Positions 6,294 through 12,946 of a stretch of 14,119 bases of DNA are shown here, in pieces; the stretch's first letter is position 1, and each line of letters opens with the position of its first letter. Source of the stretch: an uncultured Pseudomonadota bacterium. GTDB taxonomy: Bacteria; Pseudomonadota; Gammaproteobacteria; Burkholderiales; SCOH01. A model generated the notes under the pieces. That model worked only from the letters and a program-made list of their open reading frames with translations. It ran no database searches and was not told where the DNA came from. The stretch is taken from NCBI GenBank assembly GCA_937863215.1, contig CALMFQ010000501.1:1-14119 (forward strand). Direction: 5' to 3'. The position numbers were made by a program, and so were the translations under genes.

Positions 6294-6827
6294 TTATTTC
6301 TTCTTGGTCTCTTTCAGAACCACAACTTCGTCCGCGTAACGCACACCCTTGCCTTTGTACGGCTCCGGCGGACGATAAGCGCGAATTTCAGCTGCGACCT
6401 GACCGATCTGCTGCTTGTCGACACCCTTCAACAGGATTTCGGTCTGCGACGGAGTTTCAACCTTGACACCAGCAGGCATCTTGTGAACCACCGGATGGGA
6501 AAAACCCAAAGTCAGGTTCAGTGCATCGCCCTGAGCCTGCGCGCGGTAACCCACGCCAACCAGATTCAGCTTGCGCTCGAAACCTTGGGAAACACCCTTG
6601 ACCATATTTGCCAACAGAGCACGCAGGGTGCCGGACATTGCCCGAGCCTGCTTTTCTTCACTCGCAGCAGCACACTGGATCGCGCCACCATCGATAGTGA
6701 TCGAAACATCCTTGCTCAGCGGGCGAGCCAACGAACCCAGCGGACCTTTTACGGTAATCTGGCCGTCAGCGATTTTGGCCTCAACACCTGCAGGCAGCGC
6801 AACAGGATTTTTAGCTACACGAGACAT
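6294..6827 (-). CDS. rplF: 50S ribosomal protein L6
   Basis: L6 lies near the sarcin-ricin loop and factor-binding site of the 50S. The 177-residue product (E. coli 177) begins MSRVAKNPVALPAGV and contains two similar alpha/beta domains: ADGQITVKGPLGSLARPLS in the first and VGVGYRAQAQGDALNLTLGF at the start of the second. The C-terminal block RAYRPPEPYKGKGVRYADE is the L6 signature region, and the protein ends in lysines. It is 14 bases after rpsH. Nothing unusual. Confidence 0.98.
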   Translation of the reverse strand: MSRVAKNPVALPAGVEAKIADGQITVKGPLGSLARPLSKDVSITIDGGAIQCAAASEEKQARAMSGTLRALLANMVKGVSQGFERKLNLVGVGYRAQAQGDALNLTLGFSHPVVHKMPAGVKVETPSQTEILLKGVDKQQIGQVAAEIRAYRPPEPYKGKGVRYADEVVVLKETKKK

Positions 6828-6841
6828 CTAAAACCTCCCGA

Positions 6842-7237
6842 TTACGCGACCACGCACAGCAACTCACCGCCAACACCGGCAGCACGCGCTTTGCGATCAG
6901 TCATAACGCCTTTGGAAGTGGACACGATAGCCACGCCCAGGCCGTTCATCACCTGCGGAATATCTTCCACGCCTTTGTAGATACGCAGCCCGGGGCGGCT
7001 AACGCGCTCGATGCGCTCGATAACCGGACGACCACCGTAATATTTCAGGCTGATTTCAAGAGTCTTCTTGGCGTCTTCGCCAACAACCTTGAATTCATCG
7101 ATATAACCTTCATCCTTCAGCACAGCAGCAATCGATGCCTTCAGCTTCGACGACGGCATTGCCACCGAAGCCTTTTCGGCACGCTGAGCGTTACGGATAC
7201 GGGTCAGCATATCGGCGATAGGATCATGCATACTCAT
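6842..7237 (-). CDS. rpsH: 30S ribosomal protein S8
   Basis: S8 is a primary binder of 16S rRNA helix 21, and in E. coli it is also the translational repressor of the spc operon, acting on a helix-21 mimic at the rplE start. The 131-residue product (E. coli 130) begins MSMHDPIADMLTRIRNAQRA, includes YYGGRPVIERIERVSRPGLR, and ends with the RNA-binding block GLGVAIVSTSKGVMTDRKAR. The first of the two in-frame ATGs (7235-7237) was chosen because E. coli S8 starts MSMQDP. It is 15 bases after rpsN. Whether the S8 repressor site is kept near rplE could not be judged by eye. Confidence 0.98.
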   Translation of the reverse strand: MSMHDPIADMLTRIRNAQRAEKASVAMPSSKLKASIAAVLKDEGYIDEFKVVGEDAKKTLEISLKYYGGRPVIERIERVSRPGLRIYKGVEDIPQVMNGLGVAIVSTSKGVMTDRKARAAGVGGELLCVVA

Positions 7238-7252
7238 TGTTCTATTCCCCTA

Positions 7253-7558
7253 TTACCAACTTGCCTTGACGACGCCCGGAATTTCACCGCGCATCGCAAT
7301 TTCACGTACTTTGGAACGACCCAGACCGAACTTGCGGAAAGTGCCGCGTGCGCGACCGGTCAGCGCACAGCGATTACGCTGACGTACCGGACTGGCATCA
7401 CGAGGCAGACGCTGGAGTTGCAGGCGAGCAGCAAAGCGCTCTTCATCCGACAGTTTGCTGTCATTAATGATCGCGTTCAGCTTCGCGCGTTTGTCAGCGA
7501 ATTTCGCGACAGTCTTGCGACGCTTTTCCTCACGATTAATCATACAAAGCTTGGCCAT
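7253..7558 (-). CDS. rpsN: 30S ribosomal protein S14, zinc-independent form
   Basis: S14 is a 30S head protein that assembles late near S3 and S10. The 101-residue product (same as E. coli) begins MAKLCMINREEKRR and carries RLPRDASPVRQRNRCALTGR and RGTFRKFGLGRSKVREIAMR with the tail GEIPGVVKASW. It lacks the paired CxxC motifs of the short zinc-binding S14, so this is the long C-minus form. The ATG at 7556-7558 follows GAGGGTGG and lies seven bases after the rplE stop. An upstream in-frame extension inside rplE was rejected because it does not match the family. Confidence 0.98.
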   Translation of the reverse strand: MAKLCMINREEKRRKTVAKFADKRAKLNAIINDSKLSDEERFAARLQLQRLPRDASPVRQRNRCALTGRARGTFRKFGLGRSKVREIAMRGEIPGVVKASW

Positions 7559-7565
7559 ACCACCC

Positions 7566-8105
7566 TCAATTCTTGAAAGGGAATTTAAACGCAGCAAGAA
7601 GCGCGCGAGCTTCTTCGTCCGTTTTTGCGGTCGTGGTGATGGTGATATTCATACCACGCAGCGCATCGATCTTGTCGTACTCGATCTCCGGGAAGATGAT
7701 CTGTTCACGAACGCCCATATTGTAGTTGCCACGACCATCAAACGACTTGGCGGAAATACCGCGGAAGTCGCGAATACGCGGAATGGCAACACTGATCAGG
7801 CGATCCAGGAACTCATACATGCGCTCACGGCGCAGAGTTACCTTACAGCCAACCGGATAATCTTCACGAATCTTGAAGCCGGCGATCGACTTCTTCGACT
7901 TGGTAACCACAGCCTTCTGACCGGCGATCTTCTGCATATCGCCAACAGCAAACTCCATTACCTTCTTGTCCGCAACCGCCTCGCCAACACCCATGTTCAG
8001 GGTAATTTTCTCGATACGCGGCACTTCCATCACCGACTTGTAGCCGAACTGCTTCTGCAGCTGCGGAACCACATCACTTACATACATCTCACGCAAACGA
8101 GCCAT
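7566..8105 (-). CDS. rplE: 50S ribosomal protein L5
   Basis: L5 binds 5S rRNA with L18 and forms an intersubunit bridge with S13. The 179-residue product (E. coli 179) contains KSVMEVPRIEKITLNMGVGE, KIAGQKAVVTKSKKSIAGFK with the family signature, REDYPVGCKVTLR, RDFRGISAKSFDGRGNYNMG, and the C-terminal block MNITITTTAKTDEEARALL. The ATG is preceded by AAGGGG at good spacing and lies nine bases after rplX. In E. coli the translation start of this gene is the S8 repressor target. Confidence 0.98.
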   Translation of the reverse strand: MARLREMYVSDVVPQLQKQFGYKSVMEVPRIEKITLNMGVGEAVADKKVMEFAVGDMQKIAGQKAVVTKSKKSIAGFKIREDYPVGCKVTLRRERMYEFLDRLISVAIPRIRDFRGISAKSFDGRGNYNMGVREQIIFPEIEYDKIDALRGMNITITTTAKTDEEARALLAAFKFPFKN

Positions 8106-8114
8106 GATTACCCC

Positions 8115-8432
8115 TTAGGCGTCTACCAGTTCGCCATTCGACTTGAAAAAGCGAACTTTGCGACCGTCTTCCAGAACCTTGAAGCCAACGCGATCCGCTT
8201 TCTGCGTCGCCGGATTCAAGAGGCCTACATTCGATACATCGATCGCCTTGGCGATTTCGACAATACCACCTGCAACGCCGCGAACCGGATTTGGCTTCTG
8301 GTGCTTTTTGACCAGATTCACACCCTCAACGACAACATTGCCATCTGCGAGCACACGCAGAACAGTGCCGCGTTTACCCTTGTCTTTACCGGTCAGGACG
8401 ATGATTTCGTCACCTTTGCGAATTTTGCGCAT
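8115..8432 (-). CDS. rplX: 50S ribosomal protein L24
   Basis: L24 is an assembly initiator that binds the 5' end of 23S rRNA near the exit tunnel. The 105-residue product (E. coli 104) begins MRKIRKGDEIIVLTGKDKGK, a KOW motif, followed by GVNLVKKHQKPNPVRG and GFKVLEDGRKVRFFKSNG. Three adjacent start codons occur (GTG 8436-8438, ATG 8433-8435, ATG 8430-8432). The last was chosen because AAGGAG at 8438-8443 is five bases from it but only two from the middle one. If the middle ATG is used, one extra Met is added. It lies nine bases after rplN. Confidence 0.96.
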   Translation of the reverse strand: MRKIRKGDEIIVLTGKDKGKRGTVLRVLADGNVVVEGVNLVKKHQKPNPVRGVAGGIVEIAKAIDVSNVGLLNPATQKADRVGFKVLEDGRKVRFFKSNGELVDA

Positions 8433-8437
8433 CATCA

Positions 8438-8443
8438 CTCCTT
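8438..8443 (-). promoter_or_regulatory. Shine-Dalgarno sequence choosing among three rplX starts
   Basis: AAGGAG overlaps the rplN stop codon and is five bases from the ATG at 8430-8432, which is the best-spaced of GTG-ATG-ATG in a row. Confidence 0.6.
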
Positions 8444-8810
8444 ACAGCACTTCAGGTGCCAGAGAAACGATCTTCATGAATCGCTCGGTACGCAACTCAC
8501 GAGTCACCGGCCCGAAAATACGGGTACCGATCGGCTCCAGCTTGTTGTTCAGCAACACTGCGGCATTGGCATCGAATTTGACCAGGGAACCGTCCGGACG
8601 ACGAACCCCCTTGGCAGTACGAACCACAACCGCGTTATAAACGTCGCCCTTTTTGACACGACCACGCGGCGCAGCATCTTTGATGCTCACCTTGATGATG
8701 TCGCCAATGCCAGCGTAACGACGCTTGGAGCCACCCAACACCTTGATACACATAACGGTACGCGCACCGGTGTTGTCAGCCACATCCAGCTTGGACTGCA
8801 TTTGAATCAT
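8442..8810 (-). CDS. rplN: 50S ribosomal protein L14
   Basis: L14 is an intersubunit-face 50S protein that contacts 16S helix 14 and is the docking site of the silencing factor RsfS. The 122-residue product (E. coli 123) begins MIQMQSKLDVADNTGARTVM, includes the signature GDIIKVSIKDAAPRGRVKKG and VVVRTAKGVRRPDGS, and ends TRELRTERFMKIVSLAPEVL. The ATG follows GGAG with eight bases between. It is the first gene of the spc operon and lies beyond a 168-base spacer that contains a candidate promoter, in the same place as the E. coli spc promoter. Confidence 0.98.
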   Translation of the reverse strand: MIQMQSKLDVADNTGARTVMCIKVLGGSKRRYAGIGDIIKVSIKDAAPRGRVKKGDVYNAVVVRTAKGVRRPDGSLVKFDANAAVLLNNKLEPIGTRIFGPVTRELRTERFMKIVSLAPEVL

Positions 8811-8915
8811 TTTTTAATCTCCAACTTAAACCGTCTTCCACCTAACAGTGGACGATCCTACCGGCCCAGTTTTGGACCCCGTTCGGGGAAGGACGCTCTA
8901 AGGCAACACGAAAAG
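8811..8915 (-). promoter_or_regulatory. Untranslated leader of rplN with small hairpins
   Basis: If transcription starts from the promoter at 8922-8950, about 100 untranslated bases precede rplN. They can form CCCC-GAAC-GGGG (8877-8888) and TCCAC-TGTTAG-GTGGA (8837-8852). No open reading frame or U-run is evident. A regulatory role is inference; none is established for this position that I can name. Confidence 0.4.
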
Positions 8916-8921
8916 TCGTGC

Positions 8922-8950
8922 ATTATAAAGGCCTCGCACTGGACGTGCAA
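8922..8950 (-). promoter_or_regulatory. Candidate spc-operon promoter (sigma-70 type)
   Basis: On the minus strand TTGCAC (8945-8950; three of six to the -35 consensus) is followed by exactly 17 bases and then a perfect TATAAT (8922-8927). Predicted start is near 8915. The location between rpsQ and rplN matches the known E. coli spc promoter. The -35 box and the whole spacer lie inside the hairpin at 8928-8956. Confidence 0.72.
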
Positions 8951-8956
8951 GGCCTT
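8928..8956 (-). terminator. Stem-loop after rpsQ, possible partial terminator
   Basis: A 12-bp stem (one G-U pair in minus-strand RNA) closes the loop GTCCA 22 bases beyond the rpsQ stop. The outer pairs are A-T, the core is GGCC/GGCC. The following bases are TATAATG, so only three U residues in a row are present, counting those in the stem. It is therefore a weak or leaky terminator, or a processing hairpin, for RNA of the S10 operon. It overlaps the candidate spc promoter. Confidence 0.55.
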
Positions 8957-8978
8957 CTTTGCTTATTGCCACAAAAAC

Positions 8979-9239
8979 TTAGGCAACACGCGCTTTCTCG
9001 ACCAGAGTGGTCACGCGCCATGCCTTGGTTTTCGACAGCGGACGGCACTCTTCGATAACGACCAGATCGCCTTCGCGATATTCGTTATTTTCATCGTGCG
9101 CGTGATACTTCTTGGAACGACGAATCACTTTGCCGTACAGCGGGTGCTTCACCTTGCGCTCAACCAGTACAGTAACGGTTTTATCCATCTTGCTACTGGT
9201 CACACGGCCGGTCAAAGTGCGGATAGTCTTTTCACTCAT
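8979..9239 (-). CDS. rpsQ: 30S ribosomal protein S17
   Basis: S17 is a primary 16S binder in the 30S body with an OB fold. The 86-residue product (E. coli 84) contains RTLTGRVTSSKMDKTVTVLV, then KHPLYGKVIRRSKKYHAHDE and the signature GDLVVIEECRPLSKTKAWRV. It ends VEKARVA. The ATG is two bases after the rpmC stop. It is the last gene of the S10 operon; a stem-loop follows 22 bases after its stop. Confidence 0.98.
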   Translation of the reverse strand: MSEKTIRTLTGRVTSSKMDKTVTVLVERKVKHPLYGKVIRRSKKYHAHDENNEYREGDLVVIEECRPLSKTKAWRVTTLVEKARVA

Positions 9240-9241
9240 GC

Positions 9242-9433
9242 TCAGGCCGCCTTCTTCTCAGTCAAAAGGGTACGTACGCGAGCGATGTCACGACGAACCT
9301 TGCGCAGCTCGCTGGTTTTCGCCAGTTGCTGGGTCGCAATCTGCATACGCAGACCAAATTGAGCCTTCAACAGCGACAGCAACTCCTGATTGAGCTCATC
9401 CACAGATTTATTTCGCAGATCTTTAGCTTTCAT
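9242..9433 (-). CDS. rpmC: 50S ribosomal protein L29
   Basis: L29 lies beside L23 at the tunnel exit and helps dock trigger factor and SRP. The 63-residue product (same as E. coli) begins MKAKDLRNKSVDELNQELL, has two long helices, and contains the signature KTSELRKVRRDIARVRTLL. A GTG at 9434-9436 is also in frame and would add one residue; the ATG at 9431-9433 gives the usual MKA start. Its A is shared with the rplP TGA (TGATG), so the genes overlap by one base and are likely coupled. Confidence 0.97.
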   Translation of the reverse strand: MKAKDLRNKSVDELNQELLSLLKAQFGLRMQIATQQLAKTSELRKVRRDIARVRTLLTEKKAA

Positions 9434-9849
9434 CACTGCCCCACTTGACGTTGTACGAACTGGGTCGGGAACGGCAGCTTGGCCGCAGCCAGGCGGAACG
9501 CCTCACGTGCCAACTCGACGTTCACGCCGTCCATTTCATACAGAACCTTACCCGGCTGGATTTCGGCTACCCAATATTCCGGCGAGCCTTTTCCTCCACC
9601 CATACGAACTTCTGCCGGCTTTTTCGAAATCGGCTTGTCCGGGAACACGCGAATCCAGATACGACCACCACGCTTGATGTGACGCGTCATGGCACGACGC
9701 GCAGCTTCGATCTGACGCGCAGTCAGACGACCGCGACCAATGGCTTTCAAACCATATTCACCGAACGAAACCTTGGAACCGCGATAAGCCAAACCGGTAT
9801 TACGGCCTTTTTGTACCTTGCGATACTTCGTACGATTAGGCTGCAGCAT
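9433..9849 (-). CDS. rplP: 50S ribosomal protein L16
   Basis: L16 binds near the A-site tRNA elbow and is a late 50S assembly protein. The 138-residue product (E. coli 136) begins MLQPNRTKYRKVQKGRN, has GLKAIGRGRLTARQIEAARR, GGRIWIRVFPDKPISKKP, and EVRMGGGKGSPEYWVAEIQP. Arg82 aligns with the E. coli Arg81 hydroxylated by the oxygenase RoxA/YcfD; whether that enzyme exists here is unknown. The ATG lies 14 bases inside the end of rpsC, so translation is probably coupled. Confidence 0.98.
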   Translation of the reverse strand: MLQPNRTKYRKVQKGRNTGLAYRGSKVSFGEYGLKAIGRGRLTARQIEAARRAMTRHIKRGGRIWIRVFPDKPISKKPAEVRMGGGKGSPEYWVAEIQPGKVLYEMDGVNVELAREAFRLAAAKLPFPTQFVQRQVGQ

Positions 9850-10543
9850 TTCTGCCTCCAGACTTGCGGGTACGTTTCTCGGTCTCAGCAGGCTTCACAA
9901 CAGGCTGCTCACCACGAGCCAGCTGCTCACCCTTGTAAACCCAAACCTTGATACCGATGATACCGTAGGTAGTTTTAGCCTCGGAAGTAGCGTAATCGAT
10001 GTCGGCACGCAGGGTATGCAACGGCACACGACCTTCGCGATACCATTCGCTACGAGCGATCTCGATGCCGTTCAAACGACCCGAGGACATGATTTTGATA
10101 CCCTGAGCACCCAGACGCATCGCATTCTGCATCGCACGTTTCATCGCACGACGGAACATGACGCGCTTCTCCAGCTGCGAAGCAATGCTGTCGGCGATCA
10201 ACTGAGCGTCGATTTCCGGCTTGCGCACTTCCTCGATATTGATGTGCACCGGCACACCCATCATCTTCTGCAACTGGCCTTTCAACAACTCGATATCTTC
10301 ACCTTTTTTACCAATCACAACACCCGGGCGGGCACTGTGAATGGTAATGCGAGCATTCTTGGCCGGACGCTCGATCACAATCTTGCTGACCGCAGCGTGC
10401 GCCAATTTGGAACGCAGAAAGGAACGAACCTTGATGTCTTCATTCAGCATGGTTGCGAAGTTTTGATTGTTCGCGTACCACTTGGAAGACCAGTTTTTCA
10501 ATACAGCCAGACGGAATCCCGTCGGATGAATTTTCTGACCCAT
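9836..10543 (-). CDS. rpsC: 30S ribosomal protein S3
   Basis: S3 is a 30S head protein at the mRNA entry channel with helicase-related contacts. The 235-residue product (E. coli 233) begins MGQKIHPTGFRLAVLKNWSS and has a type II KH domain with the GxxG loop GKKG at about 78-81 in ARPGVVIGKKGEDIE. The C-terminal S3 domain shows RAMKRAMQNAMRLGAQGIKI and GRVPLHTLRADIDYATSEA, then GIIGIKVWVYKGE. A basic low-complexity tail follows. It is ten bases after rplV and overlaps rplP by 14 bases. Confidence 0.98.
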   Translation of the reverse strand: MGQKIHPTGFRLAVLKNWSSKWYANNQNFATMLNEDIKVRSFLRSKLAHAAVSKIVIERPAKNARITIHSARPGVVIGKKGEDIELLKGQLQKMMGVPVHINIEEVRKPEIDAQLIADSIASQLEKRVMFRRAMKRAMQNAMRLGAQGIKIMSSGRLNGIEIARSEWYREGRVPLHTLRADIDYATSEAKTTYGIIGIKVWVYKGEQLARGEQPVVKPAETEKRTRKSGGRNAAA

Positions 10544-10553
10544 GGCTTCTTCC

Positions 10554-10883
10554 TCAATCGCCGACAGTCACAGTGATGTGACAAGTCTGCTTCTCAATTC
10601 GGTTGCCCCGACCCTTTGCTCGCGCCGAGAAGCGCTTCAGGCTAGGACCCTTGTCGACATAGATGATCGCTACTTTCAGCGCATCGATATCGGCACCTTC
10701 ATTATGCTCAGCATTCGCAATTGCCGATTCCAGCACACTGCGAATAATCTGCGCGCCCTTTTTCGGTGTAAAGGCCAGAACATTCAGAGCCTTTTCAACC
10801 GATTGACCGCGAACCAAATCAGCGACCAGACGGGCTTTTTGCGCGGACAGTCGAGCATTTCGCAAAACAGCAGAAACTCTCAT
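10554..10883 (-). CDS. rplV: 50S ribosomal protein L22
   Basis: L22 lines the exit tunnel with a long beta-hairpin that with L4 forms the constriction, the site of some macrolide-resistance mutations. The 109-residue product (E. coli 110) contains LRNARLSAQKARLVADLVRG, TPKKGAQIIRSVLESAIANA, and the hairpin region GPSLKRFSARAKGRGNRI near 79-96, followed by HITVTVGD. The hairpin length looks normal, with no insertion or deletion relative to E. coli by eye. It is nine bases after rpsS and ten before rpsC. Confidence 0.98.
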   Translation of the reverse strand: MRVSAVLRNARLSAQKARLVADLVRGQSVEKALNVLAFTPKKGAQIIRSVLESAIANAEHNEGADIDALKVAIIYVDKGPSLKRFSARAKGRGNRIEKQTCHITVTVGD

Positions 10884-10892
10884 TTCGCCACC

Positions 10893-11168
10893 TTATTTCT
10901 TAGCTTTCTTGTCCGCTGCATGACCTTTGAAGGTGCGTGTCAGCGAAAATTCACCCAACTTATGCCCAACCATGTTCTCGTTCACATACACGGGAACATG
11001 CTGGCGACCGTTATGTACGGCGATCGTCAAGCCAACGAACTCAGGCAGGATCGTCGAACGACGGGACCAGGTTTTGACCGGGCGCTTATCATTCGTAGCA
11101 CGTACTGCATCAATTTTCTTGAGCAAGTACTGATCCACGAAAGGACCTTTCTTAATGGAACGTGCCAT
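10893..11168 (-). CDS. rpsS: 30S ribosomal protein S19
   Basis: S19 pairs with S13 in the 30S head and contacts the A-site finger of 23S rRNA. The 91-residue product (E. coli 92) begins MARSIKKGPFVDQYLLKKI, includes TWSRRSTILPEFVGLTIAVH and the signature GRQHVPVYVNENMVGHKLGE, then SLTRTFKGH and a lysine-rich tail. The ATG is six bases after the rplB stop. No anomaly seen. Confidence 0.98.
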   Translation of the reverse strand: MARSIKKGPFVDQYLLKKIDAVRATNDKRPVKTWSRRSTILPEFVGLTIAVHNGRQHVPVYVNENMVGHKLGEFSLTRTFKGHAADKKAKK

Positions 11169-11174
11169 GGCTCA

Positions 11175-12008
11175 TTACCCTTTGTTCGAATAGCGACGAC
11201 GCACAATCATGTTGGATGTACGTTTGTTGCGACGAGTGCGGTAACCCTTGGTAGGAGTACCCCACGGGCTGACCGGATCGCGACCAGCTGCAGTCTTACC
11301 CTCACCACCACCATGCGGGTGATCAACCGGGTTCATCACCACACCGCGAACGGTCGGACGAATACCGCGCCAACGCTGCGCACCGGCCTTACCGATCGAG
11401 CGCAGATTGTGCTCTTCATGACCAACCTCACCCACGGTCGCACGGCAATCCACATGCACCTTGCGAATTTCGCCGGAGCGCAGACGCAACTGAGCGTAAG
11501 CACCTTCGCGAGCCAGCAACTGGGCCGAAGTACCTGCCGAACGCGCCAGCTGCGCACCCTTGCCAGGCATCATTTCCACGCAGTGCACAGTCGAACCGAC
11601 CGGAATATTGCGCAACGGCAAGGCATTACCGGCCTTGATCGGAGCCTCGGAACCACTGACAATCTGCTGACCAATCACCAGACCGCGCGGAGCGATGATG
11701 TAGCGACGCTCACCGTCGGCATAACACAGCAAAGCGATATGCGCAGTACGGTTCGGATCGTATTCGATACGCTCGACCTTGGCCGGAATGCCATCCTTGT
11801 TGCGACGGAAGTCAACGACACGGTAGTGCTGCTTGTGACCACCACCCTTATGACGGGTAGTAATCACACCGCGATTATTACGGCCGGCATGCTTGGTCTG
11901 CTTTTCCAGCAAAGCCGCATGCGGAGCACCCTTGTGCAAACCCGGAGTAACAACCTTGACGACGGCGCGACGACCAGGCGAAGTCGGTTTTACTTTAATC
12001 AAAGACAT
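11175..12008 (-). CDS. rplB: 50S ribosomal protein L2
   Basis: L2 is one of the most conserved 50S proteins, needed for subunit association and close to the peptidyl-transferase centre. The 277-residue product (E. coli 273) begins MSLIKVKPTSPGRRAVVKV, contains the OB and SH3-like RNA-binding domains (GRNNRGVITTRHKGGGHKQ near 42-60), and the C-terminal motif MNPVDHPHGGGEG at about 225-237. His230 aligns with E. coli His229, implicated in peptidyl-transferase activity. It is 12 bases after rplW and six before rpsS. Confidence 0.98.
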   Translation of the reverse strand: MSLIKVKPTSPGRRAVVKVVTPGLHKGAPHAALLEKQTKHAGRNNRGVITTRHKGGGHKQHYRVVDFRRNKDGIPAKVERIEYDPNRTAHIALLCYADGERRYIIAPRGLVIGQQIVSGSEAPIKAGNALPLRNIPVGSTVHCVEMMPGKGAQLARSAGTSAQLLAREGAYAQLRLRSGEIRKVHVDCRATVGEVGHEEHNLRSIGKAGAQRWRGIRPTVRGVVMNPVDHPHGGGEGKTAAGRDPVSPWGTPTKGYRTRRNKRTSNMIVRRRYSNKG

Positions 12009-12020
12009 GACCTATTCTCC

Positions 12021-12326
12021 TTATTCGCCGCTGGCAAATTCGATTTGCTGGCCTGGCTTCAGGCAAACATATGCCTTTTTCCAGTCCTTGCGACGGCCAG
12101 TAAAACGACCAAAGCGCTTTTGCTTGCCCTTGACGTTCAGAACCTGAACGCTATCAACCTGCACCTTGAACAAGAACTCAACAGCAGCCTTGATCTCGGG
12201 CTTGGTTGCATCGGTTGCAACACGGAACGCAACTTGCTCGTACTTGTCGGCTATGAACGTACCCTTTTCGGAGATGATCGGAGCCAGGATGACTTGATAC
12301 AGTCGCTCTTGATTTGCTGCGCTCAT
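12021..12326 (-). CDS. rplW: 50S ribosomal protein L23
   Basis: L23 forms the main docking site for trigger factor and SRP at the tunnel exit. The 101-residue product (E. coli 100) has QVILAPIISEKGTFIADKYE near the start, FRVATDATKPEIKAAVEFLF in the middle, and VNVKGKQKR-like sequence seen here as VLNVKGKQKRFGRFTGRRKD followed by WKKAYVCLKPGQ. The ATG overlaps the rplD stop by four bases (ATGA), typical of coupled translation in this operon. Confidence 0.98.
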   Translation of the reverse strand: MSAANQERLYQVILAPIISEKGTFIADKYEQVAFRVATDATKPEIKAAVEFLFKVQVDSVQVLNVKGKQKRFGRFTGRRKDWKKAYVCLKPGQQIEFASGE

Positions 12327-12946
12327 GCGTACATCTCCTCAATCTGCTTGACCGCCTCGCGGGTGATCACAACGCTTTTGAAATGCACCAAGCTGACCGG
12401 ATCAACCTGCGACGGCTCGACCACATAAACGCTAGCCAGATTACGAGTCGACAGATACAGGTTTTCGTCAACGCTATCAGCGATGATCAGAGCCTGATCC
12501 AGACCCATAGCCTTCATCTTGGCAACGAACTGCTTGGTCTTCGGAGTATCGATACTCAGCGAATCGATCACCGACAGACGGCCTTCGCGCGCCAGCTGCG
12601 AGTAGATTGCAGCAATACCGGCACGGTACATCTTCTTGTTAACCTTGTGGCTGAAATTCTCTTCCGGCGAATTCGGGAAAATCTTGCCACCGCCACGCCA
12701 CAGCGGGCTGGATGCCATACCCGCACGTGCACGACCCGTGCCTTTCTGACGGAAAGGCTTGCGAGTCGATTTCGACACTTCCGAACGGCCTTTCTGCGCG
12801 CGATTACCGCTACGAGCATTGGCCTGATAGGCCACAACGACCTGGTGAACCAGAGCCTCGTTGAACTCGCGAGCAAACAGCGCATCGGAAACCGCCAGGG
12901 TCGAAACCTGCTGACCTTGCTCGTTAATTACCTTCAGTTCCATCAT
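12323..12946 (-). CDS. rplD: 50S ribosomal protein L4
   Basis: L4 has a globular domain on the 50S surface and an extended loop in the exit tunnel; in E. coli it also represses the S10 operon by attenuation and translational control. The product has 207 residues from the first of two adjacent ATGs, or 206 from the second (12941-12943); a GAAGG Shine-Dalgarno sequence seven bases before the first favours it. The tunnel loop is near 45-95, with KPFRQKGTGRARAGMASSP and WRGGGKIFPNSPE. E. coli L4 is 201 residues. It overlaps both rplC and rplW by four bases or so. Confidence 0.97.
   Translation of the reverse strand: MMELKVINEQGQQVSTLAVSDALFAREFNEALVHQVVVAYQANARSGNRAQKGRSEVSKSTRKPFRQKGTGRARAGMASSPLWRGGGKIFPNSPEENFSHKVNKKMYRAGIAAIYSQLAREGRLSVIDSLSIDTPKTKQFVAKMKAMGLDQALIIADSVDENLYLSTRNLASVYVVEPSQVDPVSLVHFKSVVITREAVKQIEEMYA

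Noticed and set aside
8080..8140. S8-binding helix-21 mimic at the rplX-rplE junction
   Set aside because: Expected from E. coli spc regulation, but I could not identify a convincing matching structure by eye; it needs a covariance-model search.
7455..9362. A 635-codon plus-strand open reading frame
   Set aside because: It runs antisense through rpsN, rplE, rplX, rplN, rpsQ and part of rpmC and resembles no protein family. Open antisense frames are expected where highly expressed genes avoid TTA, CTA and TCA codons.
10542..12428. A 628-codon plus-strand open reading frame
   Set aside because: It is antisense to rplV, rpsS, rplB, rplW and the end of rplD, with no recognisable domains and no convincing ribosome-binding site; explained as a codon-bias shadow.
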